A model generated the notes under the pieces. That model had not been told where the DNA came from. It ran no database searches and worked only from the letters and a program-made list of their open reading frames with translations. Below, piece by piece: positions 1-7,926 of a stretch of 42,840 nucleotides of DNA (the stretch's first letter is position 1; every line of letters begins with the position of its first letter). The translations under genes and the position numbers were made by a program. This DNA is from Marinomonas fungiae. GTDB lineage: Bacteria; Pseudomonadota; Gammaproteobacteria; Pseudomonadales; Marinomonadaceae. The stretch lies in assembly GCF_001418205.1 (NCBI RefSeq), contig NZ_LIQF01000012.1, positions 1-42,840 on the forward strand, read 5' to 3'.

Positions 1-58
1 GATCCCTTATCTGATGGCAGTCATTAGAAGCTGATGTGCGTGCAGGGATCTGACCCCA
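1..58. repeat. Possible REP-type inverted repeat cut by the window edge
   Basis: The window opens with GATCCCT (1-7), and its reverse complement AGGGATC lies at 44-50, followed by TGACCCC. The right arm, AGGGATCTGACCCC, resembles the REP-like palindromes often found with RAYT-type transposases in gammaproteobacteria; this resemblance is from memory. Only part of the left arm is visible, so the element probably continues beyond the window. No transposase gene is in view. Confidence 0.35.
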
Positions 59-367
59 GAAAGGCTATTGTCTTTGTCTGATCAGGTATCTAAAGAATGG
101 CCATAGCATTTAAAACTTACGAATCTGACTGGCTTTTGAATCTTTTGTAAGTTTCTAAATGAAGTGTTGTTTCATTTAAGACTTTGAATGGTTGTTTTAT
201 GTCTTTTCACGCCAATAGATTCTGGGTTATCACTCTGGTAAATAGTCTTTATGTAATTTTTTTTCATAAATGAGCAGTAAATGAGTATGTGCCTTCGATA
301 AAGCGGTATAAAATTTCCAAATCAAATTTTTGGGCTTTTTAAAATTCACTTTTGAGGGTTATGACAG
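59..367. other. AT-rich intergenic region upstream of nhaD
   Basis: I see no gene here. A -10-like TATAAA lies at 307-312 without a convincing -35 box. GAGGG at 354-358 is a reasonable ribosome binding site for nhaD, nine bases before the start codon. Nothing else is recognisable. Confidence 0.5.
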
Positions 368-1633
368 ATGTCTGATGTACTGCAAATGGTACTCATCGGG
401 CTCGCGGTGTTCGCGTTGCTTGGTGTCGTACTAGAAGATGTTATACATGTAAATAAGGCGAAGATTACCTTGTTTCTAGGAACCTTTTCTTGGTTTTTAT
501 TGTATGTATTCCACTCTGAAACCGCTGCAGAATTGCAAGCTATAGGGCATGGCTTTGAGGAGAATGTATCCGAAATTGCCAGTTTATGGTTGTTTCTAGT
601 GGCGGCCATGACTTTCGTTGCCTATCTCAATAAGAAGGGCATGATTGAAAACGTGATCTTGCTATTTTTGCCTAAGCAGGTCAAAGAGCGAACCTTATTG
701 TTTTTAACTGCAATTTTCTGTTTTGTATTCTCTTCTCTGGCGGACAACATCACCGCGACTTTGGTTTCTGTGACCTTGATTTTATCGCTTAATCTCTCAA
801 CCCAGAAAACTGTGCGCTTTGCCACCTTGGTTGTGTTTGCTGTGAACTCGGGAGGCGTCTCACTGATTACAGGTGATGTTACAACTCTGATGATCTTCCT
901 AGAAGGCAAAGTTCATATTCTTGAGCTTTTGATGTTGTCGTTGCCAGCGTTCTCTGCGGTGATGGTGTTAGCCTTGATTCTAAGCCGTGGCATGAATGAA
1001 GTTGTCGCAATTAACATTCGACATAACGAAGTGCGTCCAGTTGATCTAATGATTGCAGGTGCTTTCTTGTGTACGATCATTTCGACTATTGCGGCAAATG
1101 TGCTATTCGGCATTCCTCCTGTTTTGATGTTCTTAATGGGAATGGCGACCATGTTTTTGATTGCGCGCTTTTTTAATGATGATAAGGAAGAAGAGCAGTC
1201 GATCTTGGAATACATCCGTGTGATTGAGTTTGAAACCTTATTATTCTTCTTAGGTATTCTCCTGTTAGTTGGCATGTTAAAAGAGATCGAAGTGCTCGAT
1301 TCTATTGTACGTATGTATGAAATCTTACCGCCGTATATTGCTAACTTCTTAATGGGGGTGCTGTCTTCTATGATTGATAACGTACCTTTGACTGCAGCGC
1401 TGCTTAAAGCAGGCATCGTGATGAGCGATACGGATTGGCTGGGCTTGACCTACGCTGTGGGCGTTGGCGGTTCTTTATTAGTTATTGGCTCTGCGGCAGG
1501 TATTGTGGCCATGAGTAAGGTCGATGGCCTGACTTTTGGTTCTTACGCTCGTTACAGCTTTATTCTCCTTATTGTTTATTCCCTTGGTTACGTCGCCTCG
1601 ATCAGCTTGGCGCAGCTGGTCCTCGGCTCCTAA
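368..1633 (+). CDS. nhaD: Na+/H+ antiporter, NhaD family
   Basis: This 421-residue protein is almost entirely hydrophobic, with about 11-12 predicted membrane segments. It belongs to the NhaD branch of the ion transporter superfamily, which exchanges cytoplasmic Na+ or Li+ for H+ at the inner membrane. Family signatures are visible: SEIASLWLFLVAAMT near residue 70, SSLADNITATLVSV near residue 120 and NSGGVSLITGDVTT near residue 160, the last two carrying the acidic and polar residues expected for cation binding. The ATG start follows GAGGG by nine bases. A strong terminator follows at 1651-1673, so it is probably monocistronic. Together with the Mrp operon it suggests heavy Na+ cycling. The family assignment is firm; ion preference is inferred. 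Confidence 0.88.
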   Translation: MSDVLQMVLIGLAVFALLGVVLEDVIHVNKAKITLFLGTFSWFLLYVFHSETAAELQAIGHGFEENVSEIASLWLFLVAAMTFVAYLNKKGMIENVILLFLPKQVKERTLLFLTAIFCFVFSSLADNITATLVSVTLILSLNLSTQKTVRFATLVVFAVNSGGVSLITGDVTTLMIFLEGKVHILELLMLSLPAFSAVMVLALILSRGMNEVVAINIRHNEVRPVDLMIAGAFLCTIISTIAANVLFGIPPVLMFLMGMATMFLIARFFNDDKEEEQSILEYIRVIEFETLLFFLGILLLVGMLKEIEVLDSIVRMYEILPPYIANFLMGVLSSMIDNVPLTAALLKAGIVMSDTDWLGLTYAVGVGGSLLVIGSAAGIVAMSKVDGLTFGSYARYSFILLIVYSLGYVASISLAQLVLGS

Positions 1634-1650
1634 TTACCATATGGCAATAG

Positions 1651-1673
1651 CAGGCACTTAGGTGCCTGTTTTT
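1651..1673 (+). terminator. Rho-independent terminator after nhaD
   Basis: A perfect 7-bp stem, CAGGCAC / GTGCCTG with loop TTAG, is followed at once by five Ts. It lies 17 bases after the nhaD stop codon. Confidence 0.85.
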
Positions 1674-1828
1674 GTTTGTGGCATCGTCAGCGATATTGGC
1701 CTGAGTCTTGTATATAAACTATTGCTATGGATAACAAGTTTTGCTTTGAGCAAAGCTCCTCTTTATTGCGCATTTAGATGCGCGCTAGCGGTGCGTGCTC
1801 AGCTTGTATGTATCAAATTGGAGCATTT

Positions 1829-4800
1829 ATGGTAGAGGTTGTGTGGCTTTTGGTCTCGGCTACGCTGGTGTTTATGATGCAAGCAGGCTTCCTATGTTTA
1901 GAAAGTGGACGCATACGCAGCAAGAATAGCATCAATGTCGCGGCGAAAAATATTTCGGATTTCATCGTTTCATCTGCCGTTTTTAACCTCGTTGGCTTCG
2001 GTTTAATGTTCGGGGCTTCCTATCAAGGAATATTCGGCACTTCTGATTTTCTATTTGGCGATCAAGCGTCATTCTCCTCAATCGCGTTCTTCTTATTTCA
2101 AATGATGTTCTGTGGCACAGCGGCAACCTTAGTGTCTGGTGCTGTCGCAGAACGTATGACATTTGTTGGTTATTTAGCGATCACCATTATTCTCAGTGCT
2201 TTTATTTATCCAATTGTGGGTCATTGGGCTTGGAATGGGATCTATCAAGTCAATAGCCAAGGCTGGCTTGAAACGCTGGGTTTTATTGACTTCGCCGGGT
2301 CAACCATTGTGCATTCCGTCGGTGGTTGGGTGGCGTTAGTCGCTATTTGGATGATAGGCCCTCGTCTGCGCCGTTTTGATCAAGGAATCTTGTTACCACA
2401 AGGCAGTAACCTACCGCTGTCCGGATTGGGTGTTTTGCTGATTTGGCTAGGTTGGGTGGGCTTTAATGGTGGCAGTACCCTGAGTTTTGATAAAAGCGTG
2501 CCACATATACTGTTGAACACCTTTATTTCTGCTATTTGGGGCGGTATTGCTTCAACCCTGCTCTTTTACAGTTTGTATCGCTACATCAATGTATCACAGC
2601 TGTTAAATGGCGTAATTTCGGGACTGGTGGGTATTACCGCAGGGTGTCATGTGGTCTCTACCTCTGCGTCGATCTTTATTGGTCTGATGAGTGGCATTAT
2701 TACGGTAGTAGGCTCTATTTTGATGGAGCGCTGGCGTTTGGATGATGCTTTGGACGTTGTTCCATCGCACCTATTCGCCGGAGTATGGGGAACCTTAGCG
2801 GTTTCCCTATTTGGGAATCTTGAAACGATGGCAACGGGCTTAAGTCGTTGGCAACAGTTTCAAGTACAAGCCCTTGGTGTGGTCAGTATTGGTGCTTACT
2901 GCGTAATTGTCTCGGTTGTCGCTCTGACTTTATTGACAAAGATAATGCGATTAAGAGTGACGCATGAAGAAGAGGAGCAAGGGCTGAATATTGCGGAGCA
3001 TCGGGCAACGACCGAGTTGATCGACTTGCTGAACTCAATGCATTACCAAGAGGATCAGGCTGATTTTTCCAAGCATGTACCAGAAGAACCTTTTACTGAG
3101 GTTGGCCAGATCGCCAAGCAGTATAACCAGGTCATTGATCGTGTACAGCAGGAGATTTCCGAGCGAGATCAAGCCTTGTACTGGTTTAAAGAAAGTGAAA
3201 TGCGTAAATCGGCGATTTTGGACTCCTCGATGGACTGCATTGTCACCATCGATGGCGAGGGTAATATTATTGAATATAACCCAGCGGCCGAGCGCACATT
3301 TGGTGTGCTGAAACGTCAGGTTAAAGGTGCTAATTTCATCACTACCTTTGTACCTGAAAATGAGCGAACAGGCATTTTGAGTAGTTTAGAAACGGGTTTC
3401 TCCAGTTCTGATGGGTGGCTGATTAATCGGCGTAATCATTTCCAGTTACAGCGTGGTGACAATGAGGTCTTTCCTGTAGAGATAGCGATCACGAAAGTCG
3501 TCAACGAGCAGGGAAGTTTTCAAGAATTCACCCTACATATACGTGATGTAACTCGCCATGTGAAATTACAGCAGCGCTTACGTTTTTTAGCTTACAGCGA
3601 TCCATTGACCAGTCTGTTCAATCGTACCTATATGACAGAGCGCTTAGAGCATGCTTTGCAGCAAGCGCAAGATACCCATCAAGCGGTCGCGTTACTATTT
3701 TTAGACTTGGATAAATTTAAGATTATTAACGACACCTTAGGCCATAAAGCAGGAGATGAGCTGCTCTGCGAAGTCTCTGAACGACTCTCTAGAGTTGTAT
3801 CAGAATCCGATATCATTGCACGTTGGGGTGGCGATGAGTTTCTGATTATGCTCAAGCATGATGTCTGTACATCTCGCGCAGAGCGGTTGGCAAACGAAAT
3901 CTTACAGCAGATGCGGGAGCCGGTTTTGTTGGCGGGTAAGCCTGTAAAAGTCGGCACCAGTATTGGCATAGCGATGACTGAGCAGCTTTATAATGCCGAA
4001 TTATTAATTCAGCAAGCGGATATGGCTATGTATTGGGCCAAGCAAAACGGCCGAGATAATGCCAAATTCTTTGAGGCATATATGGCCAGTGAGGTCACTA
4101 GTCGTTTTCAATATGAACAAGAGATCAAAGACGCCCTAGACCAGCAGCAGTTTCATTTATTGTATCAGCCGCAGGTAGATACCTTGTCGCAGTCGATTGT
4201 TGGCTTCGAAGCTTTGATTCGCTGGTCTCACCCAGCGAATGGCATGGTGTCACCTGCCGAGTTTATTCCTATTGCGGAGGAGTCCAATTTAATCTGTCGC
4301 ATCGGCGATTGGGTACTGGAACATAGCATTGCGACGCTATCTCAATGGCAAAAAGAGTGCGCCAATGCATTACCGATTGCTGTCAATATTTCCGGGCGTC
4401 ATTTTGTTGCGGAGGGATTCATTAAGACGATTGAAACACTTCTGTTGCGCCATCAAGTGGATGGACAGCTGCTTAAGATCGAAATCACGGAAGGCGTGTT
4501 TATCCACGATATGAGTCAGTGCATTGATATCATGGGAGCACTAAAAGCCATAGGCGTGGAAATATCAGTGGATGACTTTGGTACAGGGTACTCGTCATTG
4601 CACTATTTAAAAGAGCTGCCGCTGGATATTTTGAAAATTGATAAATCATTTGTCCGTGAAATCGGGGATCAAGCAGAAGGCGATAAGATCTGTGAAGCCA
4701 TTATTCAATTGGCGCATAATCTGGATTTGAAAGTCATTGCGGAAGGGGTTGAGACACAGGAGCAGGCTAAGGTATTGAATCGACTAGGCTGTTATATACA

Positions 4801-4897
4801 CCAAGGTTATTACTATGATCGTCCGCTTTCAGAAGACGCTGCCCTAAAACTCTTAAAGCGAGAGCAGCATACTCCTGACGAAGTTAAGGTACCTTAA
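1829..4897 (+). CDS. Ammonium transporter fused to PAS, GGDEF and EAL domains
   Basis: This 1022-residue protein joins an Amt/Rh ammonium channel (about residues 1-375) to a cytoplasmic c-di-GMP module. The Amt part keeps both pore histidines (H162 in DFAGSTIVHSVGG, H314 in VPSHLFAGVWG). A charged linker with EEEEQGL leads to a PAS domain (about 455-580), a GGDEF domain (motif at 667-671) and an EAL domain (EALIRW from 794, DDFGTGYSS from 915). The four residues at the usual I-site position before GGDEF read SESD rather than RxxD, so product inhibition of the cyclase is probably absent; the EAL catalytic motifs look intact. The start at 1829 is chosen over an in-frame ATG at 1778 because GGAG lies five bases upstream and the protein then begins like a processed Amt. 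No glnK is adjacent. Role inferred: coupling ammonium transport or sensing to c-di-GMP turnover. Confidence 0.9.
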   Translation: MVEVVWLLVSATLVFMMQAGFLCLESGRIRSKNSINVAAKNISDFIVSSAVFNLVGFGLMFGASYQGIFGTSDFLFGDQASFSSIAFFLFQMMFCGTAATLVSGAVAERMTFVGYLAITIILSAFIYPIVGHWAWNGIYQVNSQGWLETLGFIDFAGSTIVHSVGGWVALVAIWMIGPRLRRFDQGILLPQGSNLPLSGLGVLLIWLGWVGFNGGSTLSFDKSVPHILLNTFISAIWGGIASTLLFYSLYRYINVSQLLNGVISGLVGITAGCHVVSTSASIFIGLMSGIITVVGSILMERWRLDDALDVVPSHLFAGVWGTLAVSLFGNLETMATGLSRWQQFQVQALGVVSIGAYCVIVSVVALTLLTKIMRLRVTHEEEEQGLNIAEHRATTELIDLLNSMHYQEDQADFSKHVPEEPFTEVGQIAKQYNQVIDRVQQEISERDQALYWFKESEMRKSAILDSSMDCIVTIDGEGNIIEYNPAAERTFGVLKRQVKGANFITTFVPENERTGILSSLETGFSSSDGWLINRRNHFQLQRGDNEVFPVEIAITKVVNEQGSFQEFTLHIRDVTRHVKLQQRLRFLAYSDPLTSLFNRTYMTERLEHALQQAQDTHQAVALLFLDLDKFKIINDTLGHKAGDELLCEVSERLSRVVSESDIIARWGGDEFLIMLKHDVCTSRAERLANEILQQMREPVLLAGKPVKVGTSIGIAMTEQLYNAELLIQQADMAMYWAKQNGRDNAKFFEAYMASEVTSRFQYEQEIKDALDQQQFHLLYQPQVDTLSQSIVGFEALIRWSHPANGMVSPAEFIPIAEESNLICRIGDWVLEHSIATLSQWQKECANALPIAVNISGRHFVAEGFIKTIETLLLRHQVDGQLLKIEITEGVFIHDMSQCIDIMGALKAIGVEISVDDFGTGYSSLHYLKELPLDILKIDKSFVREIGDQAEGDKICEAIIQLAHNLDLKVIAEGVETQEQAKVLNRLGCYIHQGYYYDRPLSEDAALKLLKREQHTPDEVKVP

Positions 4898-5283
4898 TCT
4901 TCTTCCTTAGCATCCGCCGCTTTGCGTTGACGAATGTTGTTCAGCAGCGATAGACCTGTAGTACGAGGAATCGCAGAATTTTCGCGGTGCAGTGCCGTCT
5001 TGGCAATCATATTCGCTGCAACGGGAGCCGTGATTAACAAGAATAAGGTAATCAGTAGTTCTGAGACAGAGAAGTGTCCTTGATTAAGGGTTTGGTAAAT
5101 CATGGAGGCTAATAGCACCCCCGTAATCCCAAGAGTCGTTGCCTTGGTAGGCCCATGCAGGCGTGTGAACACATCTGGCAAGCGAGCAAGGCCAATTGAG
5201 CCAATTAACAAAAATATCCCCCCAATCACCAGCAATACACAGATCAGTAACTCGGTATAAAACGACATAAATGATTCTCCCAT
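4894..5283 (-). CDS. mrpG: Mrp Na+/H+ antiporter subunit G
   Basis: This 129-residue protein has three hydrophobic segments and the MnhG/PhaG signature: LIGSIGLARLPDVFTRLH near residue 30 followed by TKATTLGI. It is the last gene of the Mrp complex, a multi-subunit Na+(K+)/H+ antiporter of the inner membrane related to respiratory complex I. Its start overlaps the mrpF stop as TAATG, which implies translational coupling. Its stop codon shares the bases TTAA with the stop of the convergent Amt fusion gene. The charged tail (RQRKAADAKEED) is cytoplasmic-looking. Confidence 0.9.
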   Translation of the reverse strand: MGESFMSFYTELLICVLLVIGGIFLLIGSIGLARLPDVFTRLHGPTKATTLGITGVLLASMIYQTLNQGHFSVSELLITLFLLITAPVAANMIAKTALHRENSAIPRTTGLSLLNNIRQRKAADAKEED

Positions 5284-5552
5284 TACTCGATGATATCGCC
5301 ACGAAGTAGGTACTTACATAGTGCTGAGGTGCTGACAAAACCGAGCATTGCGATCAATAGGGCTGCCTCAAAGTACAAACTGGTTTCCATATAAATGCCA
5401 TACAACATCAGCAAGGCGATGGCATTAATGTACATGGTATCCAACGCCATAATGCGATCAGACACATGTGGACCAACCAGTAAACGCCATAGGTTTAAGA
5501 ACAAGGCGATACAAATACAGATGGTAACGAAGAATAACGCCCAGCTTAGCAT
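5283..5552 (-). CDS. mrpF: Mrp Na+/H+ antiporter subunit F
   Basis: An 89-residue, three-helix membrane protein. The segment LVGPHVSDRIMALDTMYINAIALLMLYG (residues about 25-52) carries the GP..SDR..ALD pattern of the MnhF/PhaF family. It overlaps mrpE by seven bases and mrpG by one. Small subunits E, F and G are needed for assembly or stability of the full Mrp complex in studied bacteria; here this is inferred from operon membership. Confidence 0.9.
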   Translation of the reverse strand: MLSWALFFVTICICIALFLNLWRLLVGPHVSDRIMALDTMYINAIALLMLYGIYMETSLYFEAALLIAMLGFVSTSALCKYLLRGDIIE

Positions 5553-6031
5553 CCTAGGATCTCCTTAATAGGGCGCTCATAGCGCTGTTTAATCTCATCA
5601 ATCAGTGCTTGTTCATTATCCAAATGCAAAGCGTGAACATAAAGCCACTGTTTGTCCTCGGAAACTTCAACACTGACCGTACCTGGAGTTAACGAAACGG
5701 TACTGGCTAAGAGGGTGATCCCCACATCTGAGGTCACGTCTAAAGGAACGGCGACAAAGCCAGGCTTTAGTTTACGGATAGGCCCCAGCACCAGCACCGC
5801 TACTTGAATATTGGCAATCAATATATCTTTCAGTACCAAAAAGAAATAACGCAAAGCTAACCAAGGCTTACGAATTTTAGGCTGTTCGCTACGCATACTG
5901 TTTACTAGCAGCGGAATGCTGATGGCAAAAAACAAAGCCAAAACAATATGTCCAGGGCTAATAGAATTGTTCATTAACAACCAGATAACAAACAGCAGCA
6001 AACTGTGAAATGGCATAGGTAAAAATCGCAT
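5546..6031 (-). CDS. mrpE: Mrp Na+/H+ antiporter subunit E
   Basis: This 161-residue protein matches the MnhE/PhaE family: two to three N-terminal membrane segments, then a soluble tail containing TLLASTVSLTPGTVSVEV (near residue 110), the most conserved family motif, and YVHALHLD. The start codon shares a base with the mrpD stop (TAATG). It is an accessory subunit of the inner-membrane Mrp complex. Confidence 0.9.
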   Translation of the reverse strand: MRFLPMPFHSLLLFVIWLLMNNSISPGHIVLALFFAISIPLLVNSMRSEQPKIRKPWLALRYFFLVLKDILIANIQVAVLVLGPIRKLKPGFVAVPLDVTSDVGITLLASTVSLTPGTVSVEVSEDKQWLYVHALHLDNEQALIDEIKQRYERPIKEILGC

Positions 6032-7560
6032 TAGAAGCCTCCGTCAGCCAATGGGCTTGTTAACAGTGCCTCAACCGATAAGCGAGGATCATGAAGGAAG
6101 GTTGCCGCATCATTTGCCAGTTCAGACACGGGGCCACCAAACAAAGCTAATAAAGGCGATGCACCCAACAGCAAGACAATCCCTAACCACTCACCAATGT
6201 GAACAGTTTGATGTTCTTCTGTTTGTTGTTTATTTACCGAATGGCGCCAGAACAGCGTTGTACCAGCACGCGACAGAGCGATTAAAGCGCCTAAACTGCT
6301 AAGCAATACAATAGGCCATACCCAAAGTTGCTCTGCAGTGGAGTGTGCAGCTTGCAGTATCATAATCTTTCCTAGGAACCCCGAAAGTGGCGGCATACCG
6401 ATCACTGCAATAGCGGCAATGGCAAAGCCTATCCCAAGGAAAAGCGGATTATCCGTCTTCTTGGAGATAACAAATCGATCTTCAGCTTTACCGCGCTGAC
6501 GAGCAATCAGGTCTGCTAACAGGAACATCCCCCCAGCAACCAGCGTACTGTGAACCATGTAGTACAATGCCGCACTCGTGGCCGCTTCACTGCCAATCGC
6601 CGCACAGACCATAAGTGTGCCAGCCGAAAGCACCACAAGGTTAGCGGTTAACAGCTTCAAACTAGGGCTTGCTAGGGCACCGATGGTACCAATGACAATG
6701 GTCAGCAGAGCAAGTGGCCATAACCAAGACTGCGCGATGTTCGCCAATTCCCCCGCCTCGTCACCAAACACCACCCCATGAATACGTAAGATGCTGTAGA
6801 TACCGACTTTGGTCATGACGGCAAAGATGGCTGCGACCGGAGCACTGGCGCTAGAGTAAGTTTTTGGTAACCAAAAATGCAATGGCAACATGGCCGACTT
6901 CATGCCGAAGACGACCAATAATAACAGGGCTCCGATTTTGGCTAAGATCGCCACACTGCCTTCTAATTCACCGACTTTCTGAGCCATATCAGCGATATTT
7001 AAAGTACCTAAGGTACCGTACAAAATACCTAAACCGAACAAGAACACGCTTGAGCCAGCAAGGTTTAAGACCACGTAGTGAGTTGTTGCTTGCGTTTTTT
7101 GCTTGCCGCCGCCGTGAATCAATAGTGCATAAGAGGCGATCAAAAGCACCTCAAAGAACACGAATAGGTTGAACGCATCTCCCGTGAGGAACGCACCATT
7201 GATACCCATTACTTGGAACATAAACAATGGATAGAAGTAGCCGCCAGTGCGGTCGTGATAGCCTGTTGCATAGCAGACTGCACCAAAAGCCAAGAAGTTC
7301 GTGACACACACCATCACGCTCGACATGGGATCCGCGACTAATACAATGCCAAAAGGCGGGCGCCAGTCACCTAGAATATATTGCGTGACGCCATCTATTT
7401 GAACGGATGCCACCAAGGTAAAGCCAATGATGACTTGTAGAAGCATCGATAGAACTGTGAAAACCCGCTGGCGCTTCAGTGTTTTTGACAGCGGCGGCAA
7501 CAATAACAGAGCACCGGTAAACAGCGGCAACAGAATCGGTAAAATACTTAGGTGTTGCAT
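6031..7560 (-). CDS. mrpD: Mrp Na+/H+ antiporter subunit D
   Basis: A 509-residue polytopic protein of the NuoN/NuoM-like proton-translocating family, MnhD/PhaD branch. It has about 14 membrane helices. The acidic residue in the FFEVLLIASYALL helix (near residue 135) and the lysines in FGMKSAMLPLHFWLPKTYSSASAP (near residue 220) correspond to the proton-channel residues of complex I antiporter-like subunits. The gene begins directly after the mrpC stop (TAA then ATG), and its stop overlaps mrpE. The length is normal for the family. Confidence 0.92.
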   Translation of the reverse strand: MQHLSILPILLPLFTGALLLLPPLSKTLKRQRVFTVLSMLLQVIIGFTLVASVQIDGVTQYILGDWRPPFGIVLVADPMSSVMVCVTNFLAFGAVCYATGYHDRTGGYFYPLFMFQVMGINGAFLTGDAFNLFVFFEVLLIASYALLIHGGGKQKTQATTHYVVLNLAGSSVFLFGLGILYGTLGTLNIADMAQKVGELEGSVAILAKIGALLLLVVFGMKSAMLPLHFWLPKTYSSASAPVAAIFAVMTKVGIYSILRIHGVVFGDEAGELANIAQSWLWPLALLTIVIGTIGALASPSLKLLTANLVVLSAGTLMVCAAIGSEAATSAALYYMVHSTLVAGGMFLLADLIARQRGKAEDRFVISKKTDNPLFLGIGFAIAAIAVIGMPPLSGFLGKIMILQAAHSTAEQLWVWPIVLLSSLGALIALSRAGTTLFWRHSVNKQQTEEHQTVHIGEWLGIVLLLGASPLLALFGGPVSELANDAATFLHDPRLSVEALLTSPLADGGF

Positions 7561-7926
7561 TTAACGCTGGCCTCCAGACTTCTGACGAGCTTGTTCCTTG
7601 GTTTGTGGGATACGGCCATCCACATGGTCATTACCTAAGTCGGCACGAGCACGCATAGCCAAGATCACGGCAAAAGCCGTCATGGCAAAGCCAATTACGA
7701 TGGCGGTTAGCACTAACGCCTGAGGTAAAGGATCACCGTACTCTTCAGACATACCCAATACTGCGGCACCATCTAACTTCAAGCGACCGCTCGCAAATAA
7801 GAACAGGTTGACGGCGTAAGACAGAAGTGTCAAACCCACGACCACAGAAAAAGTACGGCCACGTAAGGTTAAGAAAATCCCGCAGGCGGTCATCAAACCT
7901 ACGCAAAAAGCATAGATACCTTCCAT
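7561..7926 (-). CDS. mrpC: Mrp Na+/H+ antiporter subunit C (NuoK-like)
   Basis: A 121-residue protein with three membrane helices, homologous in layout to NuoK. Visible marks are GLTLLSYAVNLFLFASGR and DPLPQALVLTAIVIGFAMTAF (near residue 65-85), the latter being the family signature. Its start overlaps the mrpA stop as TAATG. It sits between the two large proton-pumping subunits, as usual. Confidence 0.92.
   Translation of the reverse strand: MEGIYAFCVGLMTACGIFLTLRGRTFSVVVGLTLLSYAVNLFLFASGRLKLDGAAVLGMSEEYGDPLPQALVLTAIVIGFAMTAFAVILAMRARADLGNDHVDGRIPQTKEQARQKSGGQR

Noticed and set aside
913..1416. 167-residue open frame on the minus strand inside nhaD
   Set aside because: It is antisense to a clear membrane transporter, has no ribosome binding site and shows a composition (Ser/Thr/Ile/Lys-rich) typical of the shadow of a hydrophobic gene.
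1778..1828. Upstream ATG extension of the Amt fusion
   Set aside because: It adds a cysteine-containing 17-residue stretch that does not look like an Amt signal peptide, and GGAG is placed for the ATG at 1829.
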